A DNA stretch of 64,000 bases from Pseudisothecium myosuroides (GCA_951799445.1 OX637289.1:45546264-45610263); one strand, 5' to 3'. Positions 1 through 12,482 are shown, counted from the stretch's first letter. Translations and numbers: made by a program. Notes: generated by a model from the sequence alone, not told the origin.

Positions 1-864
1 TCTTGTAACGGGTGAACCACTGGAGCTGCACATCCAGGGAGAAGGGAGTGTTGAATCCCGAGTCCTTTTTCCACCATTTCACAGTTCGAGCGGGAGCACC
101 GTACGAGGCGAAATTGCAGCCGGTTCTGAAATCGCCTGCGATTCCTCTTAGATATGGGTAGATGGGCCGTTGCCTCACTCCAAAAGCTGCACCAGGATCC
201 GAAAACCGTAATCAGATCACTCGTTACCGAATCAAAATAGCGTCCAAATCCAAACAGATTTCACTAGTTAACAGAATCTAATATTTCTTGGACCCACAAC
301 AAGCTAGAAATGTAGAATAGGAGTTGACCACTGATTCATTCACGACGAATCCGAGCTACGGATCGCCACAGCAGCACTACTAACACCAAACACGAACATT
401 CAGTCTAGACCCAAATCCGAAAGCCGAAAAGGCTCAAAATTGTTGCAGAACTAGTCCTGAATACTAGCTATCGAGTGATTCACACTCAATTAATGAACCG
501 CTGCAAGACACTCACTCACTCACTCTGATCTGCATGATCACTCCATTTAGATGGAATTTCAACCCGAGTGGCCGAGTGTAGCTATCAAATGCTTACCAAG
601 GAAGTCAATCAGCAATTTGCCATTGGAGAATCGATCAGCGGCGTGCATGGGAAACACCTGGCCATTGGGATCAATCTCCGCATTGGCAAACTGATCTGGA
701 AACGCACCAATGCTGTTTCCAGTGTCAGTCAGCGAGTCTCCGAAGGCAAAGACCCCCGGGTAAGTGCAGTTCGGCAGAGCCGAATTTTCAGCCACTGCGA
801 CTTGGAAGAGCGCACAAACCAGCAGAACCGCACCAGCTCCCAGCACCATCGTTGCTCTCGCCAT
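1..864 (-). CDS. GDSL esterase/lipase, gene 1 (5' part only)
   Basis: This is the 5' part of a secreted plant GDSL (SGNH) hydrolase; the rest lies beyond the window start. Exon 1 is 864-597 and ends at a GT donor (reverse complement of cttac, 592-596). Exon 2 begins at 186 after a ggtgcag acceptor and runs off the window. Residues 1-25 form a hydrophobic signal peptide ending VAVA. Block I is VFAFGDSLTDTGN, with the nucleophile Ser44. The visible part of exon 2 stays in frame and contains the block II region. Differences from the other copies include Asp for Gly at residue 65, Pro for Ala in the IYAY stretch, Trp for Val near VKVW, and Ser for Ala in the FAAYG stretch. Nothing seen is broken, but activity cannot be judged without exons 3 and 4. 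Intron 1 (187-596) resembles that of gene 3 in places. Confidence 0.85.
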
Positions 865-1057
865 GATGCACCAGAGACGCGCACACCACCTAGCTCGCTC
901 GCTCGCTGGCTCCTTGGGTTACAAATTTCTATCACAATTGCAGGTCGTAACAAAATGTTGCAAGTTCGAACAATTGCAGCGCTAGCTAGTAAGATCTAGA
1001 TGGATACATCACCCGATCGAGTTCCTGCTGATGATCTTCCTAAGAACATTTCCGACC

Positions 1058-1063
1058 TTTATA
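1058..1063 (-). promoter_or_regulatory. TATA box of gene 1
   Basis: On the minus strand this reads TATAAA, about 195 bases before the start codon. The same element, with the same flanks (cggcc before, ggtcgga after), lies upstream of the other three copies. The whole stretch from here to the ATG is conserved, as expected for a core promoter plus 5' leader. Confidence 0.6.
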
Positions 1064-1137
1064 ACGGCCACGCGCGGAAGAGTCGCTGCAGGACTTCAGT
1101 CGTTCCCGGTGTTCTGTTTTTTTCGAAATTTTTTTTC

Positions 1138-1475
1138 TGTTGCTTTCAACATGTCATTACCGATATGGGATTAATTTGCACTGCCGCGTGTCGGCCATGA
1201 CTTACGTAGCCAAGAAAACATAACTTGCTCGCAAAGGTAGATTGATGATGCAGTAGGTCGTCAATGCATGTGACTCCCGTTGTGCTTCAGTTGTCATACA
1301 CGGCTGGCCGATTTTCAGTTGTTCATCAAAAGTCAGTCAAATGCCTGCGTGAAAACAATCCGAAGTGAAAGAACATGCCATATAATATTGTCACATGGCC
1401 TGGACCTGTCTTATCAGGCTTGTCTCCGTTCACCCCGAAAGGACCAAGATGCCCAAAAATGATCTTTGTTTATGT
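1138..1475 (+). repeat. Upstream block R1, copy 1
   Basis: A GC-richer block of about 300 bases starting near tttcaacatgtcattacc. It recurs at about 18097-18390 upstream of gene 2, and inverted at about 41370-41640 and 45236-45580 on the gene 3/gene 4 side. It contains the shared stretches agccaagaaaacataac and tgcatgtgactcc. It has no long open frame in common between copies, so it is a duplicated non-coding segment of the gene unit. What it once was is not known. Confidence 0.6.
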
Positions 1476-1771
1476 GTTTCTTGGAATGTAGGGTCTGTCA
1501 CGTGGAACCTTTCTGTTGCCAAATAGTTTATGTTTTTTGGGCAAATACCGTCTGTATTCTTCACTGGTTCCGGGGATGTTGAATTATATTTCTTACAATA
1601 TGACCACTTGAATTTGACTTAAGTCCTTGGTCCCTGGTCCTCAGGGTTAATATTTCCGTGTCCGTGTGCAAGGACTTCTGTATTCTTTATTGTCCAAAAA
1701 GCCATGAGTGGAAGACATCACGCAGCTTTGCTATGAAAATTTTGATGAGTGCTTGATTACTAAAATTGCAG

Positions 1772-1875
1772 ACAGTGGGAGCAGAAGCGGAAAGAGGCAG
1801 TAGAGAGAAGGAAACGGGTTGCGGAGGCTGAGCTTCTCAAGAACGTCGGCGACGATGGTCTTAAGCAGACCAATT
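1772..1875 (+). pseudogene. Exon-like fragment, unidentified
   Basis: After an intron-acceptor-like ttgcag at about 1765-1770, one frame encodes a short, highly charged stretch (EQKRKEAVERRKRVAEAE and on) that ends at a stop near 1876. A following frame (1881-2093) is also acidic and charged at first. The composition resembles a coding coiled-coil exon and is unlike the AT-rich surroundings. No start, donor or partner exon was found. Probably a relic of a host gene; family not recognised. Confidence 0.25.
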
Positions 1876-2540
1876 GAAACATGTCAGAAGATGAAGATGC
1901 TTGTCAAAAGATGCCCAGCGAAATTGCAGATGATCTTTCTGATGCAATAGTCGGTAACGCAGGCACAGGGAAGAAATACTGTAATCTAATCATGCTACAT
2001 TTAACTACTTTTGGACTTTCAAAGAGTTTAGGATTTATAACGGGAGAGAAAATATTGGGAGCAGTGATCTCAAAACAGGTTCAGGGTTTTTAGCCAAATG
2101 TTCTTATTTGGAAGATATTTATTGAATTTACAGTGAGGGCAAAAAAATTAAGTAGAAATCAAGCGAAATTTAACCAATTTTGAGATCGTTGATTGGGAGA
2201 TTATCAATAAATGATAATGTAAAACAATGGGAGATTGATGTAAAACATCAGAAATCTAGACAAAACATTGAAAAATTTACACAAACATCAAGAGATAATT
2301 ACGTAGAGATTTTGGGATGTTTTGTCAAGAATTCACCAAATAGTCTAGAAGTAATTAAATCTGGCATAAACCTAATCAAGTAGTACTTATGCGAATTTGA
2401 ATAGAGCTCCAACAATAACAAAACAGCACAACTCTTAGCAAGTGCTTCATTCCAGTTTGTCATAGAACTACCTTTGAGCACTCATGGACTTTCAGTTGGT
2501 GAAGTTTTCACTAAGAAACTAAGGGACAACATGAAGACAC

Positions 2541-2850
2541 TATGGCCAATTTCATTAAAATGGCGGTATTCCGTTAATTTGGCACTTTTAGCAATTCAGA
2601 TCGCCCAGCCTAAACTGTTTTTTCTGTACCAAAATCTATACCTGTATTAGATTTTTGAAATCTATAATTGTCCTAGACATTTAAAATCTATACCAATCCT
2701 AGATTTTCAGACTGCACAGTCTGATATCTATATCAGTCCTAGATTTTTGAAATCTAAAAATTACCTAGATGTTAGCAATGTACATTTGTCCTAGATGTCA
2801 CGGTGTGAAAATGGCACATGGAATACCACCATTTTAATGAAATTCGCCAT
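2541..2850. mobile_element. Foldback element, ATGGCC ends
   Basis: A 310-base palindromic element. The left end reads ATGGCCAATTTCATTAAAAT and the right end is its near-exact inverse (ATTTTAATGAAATTCGCCAT), pairing over about 30 bases. It is flanked by CACT on both sides, which may be a short target duplication. The middle repeats variants of cctagatttttgaaatct. It has no coding capacity. Superfamily not assigned. Confidence 0.6.
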
Positions 2851-3359
2851 CACTACTACTGGGTTAATTCTGAAAGGACTAAGATGTCCAATTTTGCCAG
2901 CCTCATATATGGGGTTTTTTATCGAGCTTGAATAGGTCATTTTTAAGAAAAATTGGTTTAATTTTGTGTATTTATTGACTAGTAAGTGTATTGGCTTGCA
3001 TTGATTCTAAAAATATAAAATATGGCTTAATTTGAATAATCAACATTTTACATTTTACAATGTGATTATTTGATTTGGTCCTTTAAAACACCAGAATTTG
3101 TTGTCCTTTTATTCTTTCAGGATTTAAGGTTCCCAACAATTTAGACCAATGCCGCACAATTGCTCTTAAGACCATGTGTCTAGAAAGTTTAGTCTTGTAC
3201 TTCGGAAATTCATAAAAGATACAAGTTTCTTATAATGAGCGGTTTGAAAGTAGTTAGTTTATGTGCAAAGAATGTCATTGGTGACGGTTTGGAAGAAGGC
3301 ATCTACTCTATATCTTTTGTATATACTATGAATAGTAAAGAAGTAATTAAATGAATTTA

Positions 3360-3800
3360 GAAAAAGAAGCATGAAAGCGGAGGGCGTCATAGATGATTTT
3401 GGAAGAAGTGTATATATTAGGTCTAATGCAAATGTTGTTAGTTGTGAGGAAATAGAAAAATTTGGAAAAGAAATTTAATAAAGTAACCAAAAAGGAAAAG
3501 TCACTTGCAATAAGACTATAAATGATATTCCAAATAGAATTGATGTGCATTCTATGCAAAAATGTTATGAAGGATCCAATGTTGATTCCTTGTTGTTTCA
3601 ATTGTTTTTGTAATAGTTGCAGCCATTCATGTTGCATTGGTTGGAGGCAAAAAAATGCACCAAGCAAGATTTTTTTAAACATAGTGATGCAAATTTGCTT
3701 CTCAATCAACACATCAAATCTATAATTGATGTTTATTTCAAATCCAATCCAAGTGAGGCTTCAAGTTTATTGTGTTCTTTTCAAACAACTGCTTTACAAG
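3360..3800 (+). pseudogene. RBBP6/PQT3-like RING fragment, broken
   Basis: Three stretches in different frames read like the middle of plant RBBP6-type (DWNN-domain) E3 ubiquitin ligases. About 3360-3468 encodes a linker ending SNANVVSCEEIEKFGKE. About 3520-3600 encodes ELMCILCKNVMKDPMLIPCC, followed by FNCFCNSC, matching the family's CPxCxxxMxDAVxIPCCGxxFCxxC RING/U-box core. About 3620-3760, after a frameshift, resembles the end of the ring and its LLPN...LR tail. Stops and at least two frameshifts separate them, and there is no DWNN domain or zinc knuckle. This is a dead fragment. It may lie inside a family A element, since TTAA plus GAAAGGACTAAG occurs at 2864 and a family A right end at about 4130-4187. 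The identification is by eye from motif spacing. Confidence 0.55.
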
Positions 3801-4218
3801 CTTTTGTCACTAGTTTGTAAGAAAAACTCCTCACAAAAATTCATCAAATCAAAAAATGAATGTTTCAAATAGTGATTACACAGAAAGAAAAAACCACTTA
3901 TCATTTCACTAACTACCGACACCAAATGTACTAAAAAGATTTAGTAGAAAATTTGAAAAATTAGAGACAAAGGTGTAATGCACCAAGCACAAAAAGAAAT
4001 AAGATGTGTTATTTGTTCAAGATTCTTCATCAAGCCTATACAATTGTGAGAGCAACACCAAGGCCAAGCACAATATTCATACTAGAAGTCCAAATGTGTA
4101 GAACAATTTAAAATCCAACAAATATTGAGGTTATAAGAACTTGCTCAAAATCCATTTTGTCCCCAAGGGAATAAGGCTCTTTAGGTGTTTATAAGTGAAA
4201 AATGGGTGTCATCATTAA

Positions 4219-4745
4219 TCTCTAAAGTTCCATTGTTCTTTTGAGGGACAAAATTGATTACAAGTAGGGTCCTACAATTTTCATTTTCATCATGTCTTTT
4301 TGAAATTTTTTTAAGATACAAAACGCACCAACTTTTTGGAAATATAATTTTTATTTTTATTGGTACCTAAAAGTAAAAGTTATGCCACTCTAAGCTTGAA
4401 ACGGTGATTATCGGGCAACACAATTAAATCAAAAAGAGTCAAAATGAAATTTTCAAAATTCTATTTCTTATAGAAAATATTTTTTTCTATACAAAAAGAT
4501 TTGATTCATTCTTTTTGGACTAGTGATGAGAAAGTTATGGACAATGTTGTTTTTGGGCAATCTAAGCATCTTCTTGAAAAAATGACTTATAGATTCATTT
4601 TTAAATGCAACTTTCAAAATTTTCAAAAAAATTGTTTTATAAGGTCAAATTTGCTTGCTAGAACAACAACACTATTAGGGTCATATTATTTCAATTTCAT
4701 AGTACAGCCATTAACAATTTAGTTTTTATTCAACCTTGGACTTAA
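4219..4745. mobile_element. Family A (TTAA) element, truncated copy
   Basis: Starts at TTAA 4215-4218 followed by TCTCTAAAGTTCC, a diverged family A end. The first 500 bases match the family interior, including the tttggactagtgatga stretch. The other end is missing. The paralogous spacer carries the same truncated copy at 20921-21470, so insertion and truncation came before the spacer duplication. Confidence 0.5.
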
Positions 4746-4774
4746 TTCAATCTATTTAACAATTTTTTTAAAGG

Positions 4775-6075
4775 ATGGAAATTGTAGATGGATTTTTACT
4801 ATAGAGTTAATTATAATAAAATTCCTATATTTTTGAGTTCGTTCGCAGGGAGGTATGGTTGCACTATAGGTAATTTCTAAGGGAAACTAAATAACCCCAA
4901 GTTGTGCACAATGGAAGGAAATCCATGGAATGTTCCTAACTTCATAAATTCAATAGATAGACTATTTTATTATAGTTAAATCCAGGATTGAAAACTTATC
5001 AATTCCTTTGTAATTCTATAGCTTTATCTTTATTCTCCATTGCTCCATCACTTCTCACCAACCGCTCTAGTACCAGCTTCTATTGATTCCTCTAACAACT
5101 TGTTTAGGTACTATTGATTTGACTCTCAGCTTCTTTTGGCTTTGTTGCAATTGTATTCTTCTCTTCATTCTTACTTTCCACCAATGTAACTTCCTCCATA
5201 GTTTGGCATTTCATCTTTATATTATTTGATTGACAACAATATTTGCACTTCTTTCCCTTTAATTTAGACTGTTTGCTATCCATTGTAATATCCCTTATCC
5301 TCACAATTCTATTGATTCAGTTCACAGACTCGCTCTAATCACACCGTCTCTATAGATTAATCTCTCGGTTTCAATCATAAAACACACTCAATAACATCAT
5401 GCTCATACACCATTGACACACACTATTGAAATCAGCCATCACAATTGATAAAATAATTAAAACCAGATCCAAACTTGCATTCACATCCAATCACAACAAT
5501 AGAAATTTCTCACCCATTAAATCCACAGACTCCACACAATCACACATTCAATCATTCAGATCACAATTGCATAACACATCCAAGAATTCACACCATTGAT
5601 AACAGCCACTCATATTATAAACTCCGCATTATATTTCACTTTGAAATTTACAATTGATCCTCACTGATTCACCACTGTATAACAACTATCGATCCAGCAC
5701 TTCACAATCACAGACACTAACACACAAAAAACTATAGATCGCTCACACACTCCACACACTGCCGGCCTCACCACCGCAGGAGCTCTGGCTTCTCTCCAGA
5801 CTGGATTCTAATTTCGCTTGACAATAGAATTTCATCCCAACCAGCAGATAACTACTTAACCGCCATCAATAGATTTCATCCAATTCCTCATTACATCCAT
5901 CTATTGACTAAGTTCTATAGAAAACCTTTACTAACTGGTAATATTGACATATTAATATCCTAAGTACTATAGACCAAGGAAAATTAGAGAAATTAGCAAA
6001 TTTTTGCTACTATGCACACATCCTCTATAGATTCTATGACTACAGAAATTAAGTTTGTTTGCATTGAAATTTTTC
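4775..6075. other. Insert of about 1.3 kb, absent from the paralogous spacer
   Basis: Aligning this spacer with 21460-21530 by eye shows about 1.3 kb of extra sequence here. It has a short inverted pair (ttataataaaat at about 4812 and attttattata at about 4967), a CA-rich stretch at 5340-5760, and the gag-like reading frame described separately. I could not define its ends or a target duplication. A degraded retroelement is the best guess. Confidence 0.35.
5104..5304 (-). pseudogene. Gag zinc-knuckle-like remnant
   Basis: A 66-codon frame that reads on past the ring-like motif CKYCCQSNNIKMKC. Its spacing, C-x2-C-x4-N-x4-C, is that of a retroviral-type CCHC knuckle with His replaced by Asn. 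It is preceded by a Lys-rich stretch (KQSKLKGKK) and followed by an acidic one, as in plant retrotransposon Gag proteins. No protease, integrase or reverse transcriptase is visible nearby. The missing His and short length say it is dead. Confidence 0.35.
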
Positions 6076-6386
6076 ACTAGACTTTCATTTCAATTCTTTA
6101 AAATAGAAAACTTTAAATTCAAGTGGTTTAGTGCAAAAAATTTAAGCTAAGAAGATTCAAAGCCTTAAAATATAGGTAGACAAGGTGCCAACAACCCAAT
6201 TTTTCTTGACTTCAAATGCAAGTATCTTGCACTCTATGCACTCAATGTTTTTAAAATTTCTTCCATATACTACTTTATATGAATCTAGTGCAAGATTCTA
6301 CAGATAGATATGTAAAAAAATAATTTCTAAAGCTTTTGGCACTTTACAATAGAAGTTGATCAAAAAAAGGTCTTAGGAGTTGGGAC

Positions 6387-6699
6387 CATTAGAGAGAATT
6401 TGGGCCCTCTAAAGGGCCGCAAGTTCCCATGAGTTCTCCACAAGTTTTGAATAGTTCCTAACTGCTGAAACTGCGCCACCGCAGCAGGGTGACGTGTTCG
6501 GGACTCGGCCACATCAGATTTTTAACCAAAAAAAAAAAAAAAAAAAAAATTCTTAAAATGAAATTTGGTGATTTTTTTTTTTTTTTTTTTTTTTTTTAAA
6601 TATATTTTTCGGACAGCTCATACCACTATTCACAACATGGGGACAGATTGGGGAACGGGCCTGAAACGGCCCTTTCTTGGCCCCAAATCCCTTCTAATG
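6387..6699. mobile_element. Family B (CATTAG) element B1
   Basis: A 313-base element with ends CATTAGAGAGAATTTGGG and CCCAAATCCCTTCTAATG. The interior has poly-A and poly-T runs and the shared family text gcaagttccc and cacatcagattttt. The paralogous spacer lacks it: gttgggac joins tgtaggaat directly near 22705-22720, while here gttgggac and tttaggagc flank the element. No target duplication is seen. Confidence 0.85.
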
Positions 6700-6764
6700 T
6701 TTAGGAGCTAAATCTTTGAGTGCAAATCCTTGTTTGGACTTGGTAGATCTTGTACAAATGTTTT

Positions 6765-7016
6765 CATTACAGGAGATTCAGGCCTCTAAGAGATTGCGAG
6801 TTCCCGGACTGTGGGAACTCTGCAAGAACGTTGAGACGCTGCCAAATCATCAGTTGGACATGGCCAAGCAACTGCCACGTCAGATTTTTTTTAGTATTCT
6901 TTTAACATTTTAACAACCTTTTTTTTTAGTAATTTTTTTTTTGACAGCAATGCGCTGTTCCCAGCATCAGGAACAGCCCCGAAATGGTCTTCCAGAGGCT
7001 CAAATCTCCTCTAATG
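6765..7016. mobile_element. Family B (CATTAG) element B2
   Basis: A 252-base element with ends CATTACAGGAGATTCAGG and GGCTCAAATCTCCTCTAATG, sharing gcgagttcccgg and tgccacgtcag with other family members. It is absent from the paralogous spacer at about 22771-22785. The flanks are diverged there, so the exact junction is less certain than for B1, B3 and B4. Confidence 0.8.
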
Positions 7017-9486
7017 TAAAACAGGGAAAACCTAGAGCTTGAGAAAATATTAAGAACTGTAATGAATTCATTGGGGCCATGAAAGAACCTTTCTTCCAAA
7101 TTGAAATTTACTTTGCAAGGCCACATATACATGTAAATCTCGTATACATGTGCGTCCAAGGGATATTTTTTGGCATCTTATAAGCAATATTCATAATATA
7201 GAATTATTTCAAGAATATGCTCTTGTATGATTTTGAAGATCCTATATTACTTTTGAAAATAGATTATTTTTTTAGGCTCAAAGATTAAAATTCTTTTTAT
7301 AGATTGGACTAAAATACTTTTTTACTTTCTTATCAATGTCCTTTCCAAATGTATAATAGATGCTCTTAGGACATCCACAATCCTATACTATAACTCAAGC
7401 AATGCAATTGAAAAATATGCTAGTAGGGCACATTTATCATTTGCATAAGGTCCTTTTACAATTTGGGATTGATGGTGCTCTCAAGACCTCAAACTCTTGT
7501 TTACTACCATTAGATACCAATGTCTTCCATACATACGTGATTGACCAATCACACGTTGAATAGAAAATATATTTAACTATACTTATATACTTAGATTCAG
7601 CAAGCACGTAGTTGATACGGTGGAAGAGAGTGTTTGGAGAATATTTGGAGGGATCTGGAACACTTTTCACCCATTTGGGCTTTTATATGCCAAACCTTCT
7701 CAATGCAAGGATATAGATGCTCAAAACCTTCTTCATCAAACCATTGGAGATCAAACCAAGTATTGTAAAGAATCCACAATGGATTCATAATTGAGTTGCG
7801 TTGTTGTGCTTGATTAAGCTCTACTCTAAATAGAATATTGCAATTTTGCAACTCTCTAAAAAGAGCACTGATTGAATGGATGGAAACAAATGTAGTTAGA
7901 AAATTGGTTTGCATAGAAATCTTTTTCCGAGAGTTGAATTTTTTCTATTTTGAATGCAAATGTTATCAAAACATGTGACTTACAAAAAATGTGATACTTC
8001 TACATTGTAGGCTCAGTCTATACAAATGAACTTGCAATACCACATTAATGTAGTCTTTATCATGTAACTCCTAAGAACCATGGTCAAAAGTTTTAAAAAT
8101 GCAAAGATGTGTTATAAAGTACAATATATTAGAATCTCTTAAATATGGCTTGCAGATAAAAGTTGCAAACTATAACCCATAGATCACATCTATATCATTG
8201 TCCAATTTGCCATTGTACAAAAACAATTATCAATAAAATTTTGAAACTAGTCAAAATTTGAATGATTTTATTGTGGGTTCAATATTAGTGATTTTCACAA
8301 GTCAAACTACTTTTTTTTTATTAGTATAGAATTTTGAATTCTAATTGTGTTTTTTTTCCAAGAGATAGGAACCTAGCCTACAAAGAAATATACTTGGGAG
8401 GTAATTTATAAAATAAAGGTAACTATCTTCTACTAAAGCATGACATCGTCTAGTGAAAGGCTACCTTGTATGAGTAGGGGATACATAAAAGGTTGGCCAT
8501 TGGAATGTACAAAAAGATATCCATCTCACCATAAAAAAAATCTACCACGTATCATGATTTTGTCCTTGCAAGGCATTTTTCCACATATTTTGAAATTACA
8601 CAATTTAGACAATAGTTGTATAGATTATGCAATAAGAAATTAAAAAACTAATTTTCTTAGAGACTAAACAACTTTGAGAGTTTCTTTTGATGTATATTCC
8701 AAGTACAATTCTAACAAAGAGTTTCAAGTTTTTTTGCATGCCCTATCAAGGCAACTACACCTAATTTCGACTACTTTCTAAAACTAACCCAGGCTACATA
8801 ATCTTGCCTCAAATGTATTTTCACTATTTATGATAATCTAGGATTGGTTTTAGAAACACCTAATTTCAACAATTTGAAAATTCATACTTTATTCATTTGG
8901 TGTCCAACAAATGCTTAAGAAGATAATCTAGAATAAATGTTGATTTTGTTGAGTTGGTGATATTTCATTACTTTTGTGCAATTTAAGCCGCGTGGTTTGA
9001 ATCCAAAATCTACATCTATCCTAATTTATGACCTAAAATTAGACCTTAGTTTTTGAAGATGTAAGTTACAATTTTTCATTTGTGTAATATTGCCAATATA
9101 ACAAAATTGACATTAATACATTTTTATACATCCAACAGTTGAAGGTTGAATTAAAAGAGAGGCAATTTAATAATAATTGGAACAATGCTCAATTACTATT
9201 TCAAAAGCATTTAGGTGTGAAGGTAACTACACCTAATTTTGACCACTTTCTATTACCGCACAGTCTAGATTTTTGCCTAAAACGTACTTCCATTATTTGT
9301 GAGAGTCTATGGTTGGTTACCCTAAGCCCTATTTTCAACACTTTGAAAATCCGTAGTTCATTCACACAGTGTTTGAAAAAAGCATTCTAAGACAATCTAG
9401 AATCTCCTTTTGACTACCTTCAAGATCCCACACAAAACGTTTCCCTATATAATAATGGAAACGGGAACCATGTTGAATTGTTTAAA
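7017..9486. repeat. Duplicated spacer, unit 1 copy
   Basis: About 2.5 kb of AT-rich DNA that matches 23676-25735 in the same order and orientation at moderate identity. Conserved stretches include gggcacatttatcatttg and ttccatacatacgtgattg. Short frames exist in both copies but are not kept with the same ends, so I see no gene. It contains the empty site (TA at 7109-7110) of the Stowaway-like element found in the other copy. Confidence 0.7.
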
Positions 9487-9504
9487 TGTGCGATTTTAGG
9501 TGTA

Positions 9505-9840
9505 AGGTAGAAGGTCCATAAATTGCTAATTTAAGAGCTCAAACTGAATTTTGGGGAGGTGAAACGCCTCAAAATATATATATATTTTTAGTGAATTTTC
9601 CTTGAAAGACGATAGGAATTCACATCTAATCCAAGTCGTTTCATATTTTTTGGAACTTTTTAGAATTAGTTATGAAATTTTGAAGTTGAAATGGCATAGG
9701 GCTCTAAAATCGACCACCCCCTAAAATGTACACTATTTGTACATCGCTGAAGGCTATGAAAAAACAACATTTACAAGCAGTGTACATTTGAGAAGGGTGG
9801 TCGATTTTAGAGCCTGTGCGATTTCAGGACCTCCTACCTT
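9505..9840. repeat. Foldback with perfect 20-bp stem
   Basis: Nested inverted repeats. GGCTCTAAAATCGACCACCC (9700-9719) pairs perfectly with its inverse at 9795-9814, extended by atgtacact/agtgtacat. An outer pair (aaggtagaaggtcc near 9508 and ggacctcctacctt near 9826) encloses it. This looks like a small palindromic transposon or a hairpin former. Superfamily unknown. Confidence 0.5.
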
Positions 9841-11732
9841 AGTTACCTTAGAGTTGCATTTGGCTACACGGAATGTTGTCTCGGTCTGTTTGAAAATATG
9901 GGAAGGGCGGGTCAAACAGTCGAAAGGATTGCCATATAGCGGGCACGTTTCGGGGACTGTAGACAGTCAATTGTATTTGCTTTGCTATCCATAATCCATC
10001 ACAGCAAGTCGAGAAAACGTGCGAATAGAAAATGTCAGTGTCGGTGAGTGACGACTCTGGTCAGTCTGCTCCAGAACCGACCGTGCTCTAAAAGCAATCA
10101 TGATCCAGAGGTACATTTTGCTTTGTTCAATGTACCAACCGTGTACATTTCAAGAGGTAGTTGTACAGTCCGCCCTCAATATCTCTTAACACTCTTGGGA
10201 GCAAGGAAACTTGTAATACTTAACCCCTAAAGGACCAAGGGGAGGTCGAGATTTGCAAAATTGTGGAGATCTATTATAAAATGCAACTTAAAATAATATT
10301 TTAATGATGACTCTCAAACAATAGTTGTAATGTATGAGTTATAGATCACATCCATACGGTTAGATCAACACTAACACAAATCAATATTTTTTACAATAAA
10401 ACTTGAAACTAGAAATTGAAAATTCCTTCTAAAATCAATTGTAGATGGAATATTTATGACTTTAACAAGAATTTTTTTCTATAAGTTCAATATTCTAAGT
10501 TCCAATTATAGTGATTTTTAAAGATTTTTATTGTCATTTTTGAAGGGTCAATTTTTGAATTGGAAAAGGTACTTTTTGAGGCTAGACCTACCGATACCCT
10601 TTGAATTTTGGAATAACATGCAAAGTAAAATCTTCATAATCTGTACTATACAAATGTTAAGGAACTAATGCAAGAATCTTCAAGAAAAATTGATGGATGA
10701 AAAAATACATTTTGGTGAGTTTGGAATGTGTTTCTGTTCATTCAGTGTTCAAAATTTGCACTCATGGTCATTAAGTGAGTGTTATGTGGTGTTAACACTT
10801 ATGTGGTGTTAACACTTAAGGTAGGTACACCCAACTATGCCACTGACCTTAAACCGCCATCTATACATTGTGTACATCTTCAAAATCAATTTTGTATCTA
10901 TGTGGAAGAAACCATTTTAGAACCAAACTTTGTTCTTTATTAACTTTTGCATACAGTACCCAAGTGCCACGTTCTCTAATGCGTTGGAACCAAGGGGTTT
11001 TTTTCTGGCGATTTATCGCCAGATTATCAGTCCCGTGAGCCACTGCGCCCTGCTCTTCCAGAAATACACCTTTTGTGGGAGGCCACACAGGCCTTCACTG
11101 TTGATGAACAGTGCCAAAAAACCCTGCTGGTTGGAACCTCCTTTCACTTGTTAACAAGAACATATGAAAATCTGACTAGTCTAATAATAATAATTAGACT
11201 TGGTAGCAAAAAGTGGTGGCTTTGAGTGTACCCATCTTATGTGGTATTAACACTTATGGAAGGTAGCATAGACAAATTGTAACATTTACATGAATAACAC
11301 TTATTTGACTTTGGAATTAACAACAGTAACACTTATGTAAATAAAGGATGAAAATACATGAGGTATGAATGTCATCATACATCTAAGCGTAATGGAAGAA
11401 CAAATCTACAGTAGTGTGATTAGATTCTTATGCATGCCTCGGGTGATACGCAAGGATCTCTTTCTTTTGCACCAAAGTAATTTCAGAGCCCTTCCCCATT
11501 GTAGACCTAAACTTCTAGCCTCTTTAAATCATCAAATCACAAATCTGTTACAACATCACAACATTGCTAAATCCTCAATGGTACAACATTGGAATATGAA
11601 GAGGTTGATGCAAGGGAGTTTGAAGTTTAAATTCCAAAGTGGTTGATGGAGTTTATGTCTAATATTGTTTGCACAATGTCAAATGTGAAATGCATGATGT
11701 GTGAAGAGTATTGTGAGCTATACACAATACTA
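9841..11732. other. Spacer, no gene seen
   Basis: About 9840-10200 matches 25735-25955 plus 26880-26990 in the second spacer. A lone family A end (TTAACCCCTAAAGGACC) sits at 10220-10236 with no partner found. From about 10780 the motif aacacttat recurs, twice within gtggtgttaacactt. Short reading frames at 10861-11154 overlap on both strands and have no recognisable product. Confidence 0.5.
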
Positions 11733-11736
11733 TTAA

Positions 11737-12478
11737 GGGTCATTGCAAGAATGACCGGTACTGAAACATTGTCACAAAACGAAAGTGGATGCTTCCTTTT
11801 GCTATAACTTTTGCAGCATGACTTGCATGAATTTGAAATTTTTATTGGAGATTCCTCTCTTGAGTTTAATCATATCTCATATTTTTCAGAAATTTTCAAA
11901 AATCATTTTATATTTAAAAATCATTTAAAATAATATGTCACGTTTTGAGTTTTAAGGGGTTTTAGTACTATGGAGTCCCCAAATTTAATGATTTAGAACT
12001 GAAATTTCTATGGTCTATTTCCATAGTAGGAAGTCATGTTCCTACCAAGGGGCATTAAAAAAATATTATATTTTATGTCCTCTACGTCCATGCAAAGAAG
12101 GCTCCCTTGCGCGCGCGATTCTGAATGTTGAAGATGGTTTCAAGATAATTTTTTTGGTGAAATCTCTTCAAACTAAAGTCTTTCCGAATGGAAAATTTTT
12201 AGTTTCTTTGAAAAAAAAATTTCCTATTTTTTACTAATTAAAACGTCAAACTATGTATTTTCTTCAAAATTTCAGCTCACACGTTTTTGTAAATAACTTT
12301 TTACCTTGATTTTTTTAGGCCTGAAATTTTGGTGATATGCTATTTCAAGTGTTATACTAATTATCCTTATTTTATTTTATTTTAAAAAATTCATATGCAA
12401 AAAGCTCGTAGTATTGGGAGTACTAGCCAAAAACAGCCAAAGTGGAACAAAAACGGAAGGTCATTCTTGCAATGACCC
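11737..12478. mobile_element. TTAA-flanked element with GGGTCATTG ends
   Basis: TTAA (11733-11736) is followed by GGGTCATTGCAAGAATGACC. The exact inverse precedes TTAA at 12479-12482, giving 20-bp perfect terminal repeats and a 742-base element. The target could be read as TTAA (piggyBac type) or as TTA/TAA (PIF/Harbinger or Tourist type). The GGG start favours the latter. The interior is AT-rich without a convincing coding frame. Confidence 0.75.
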
Positions 12479-12482
12479 TTAA

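Noticed and set aside
568..999. Frames opposite exon 1 of the GDSL genes
   Set aside because: Antisense of the signal peptide and block I exon; kept open only because the sense frame is conserved.
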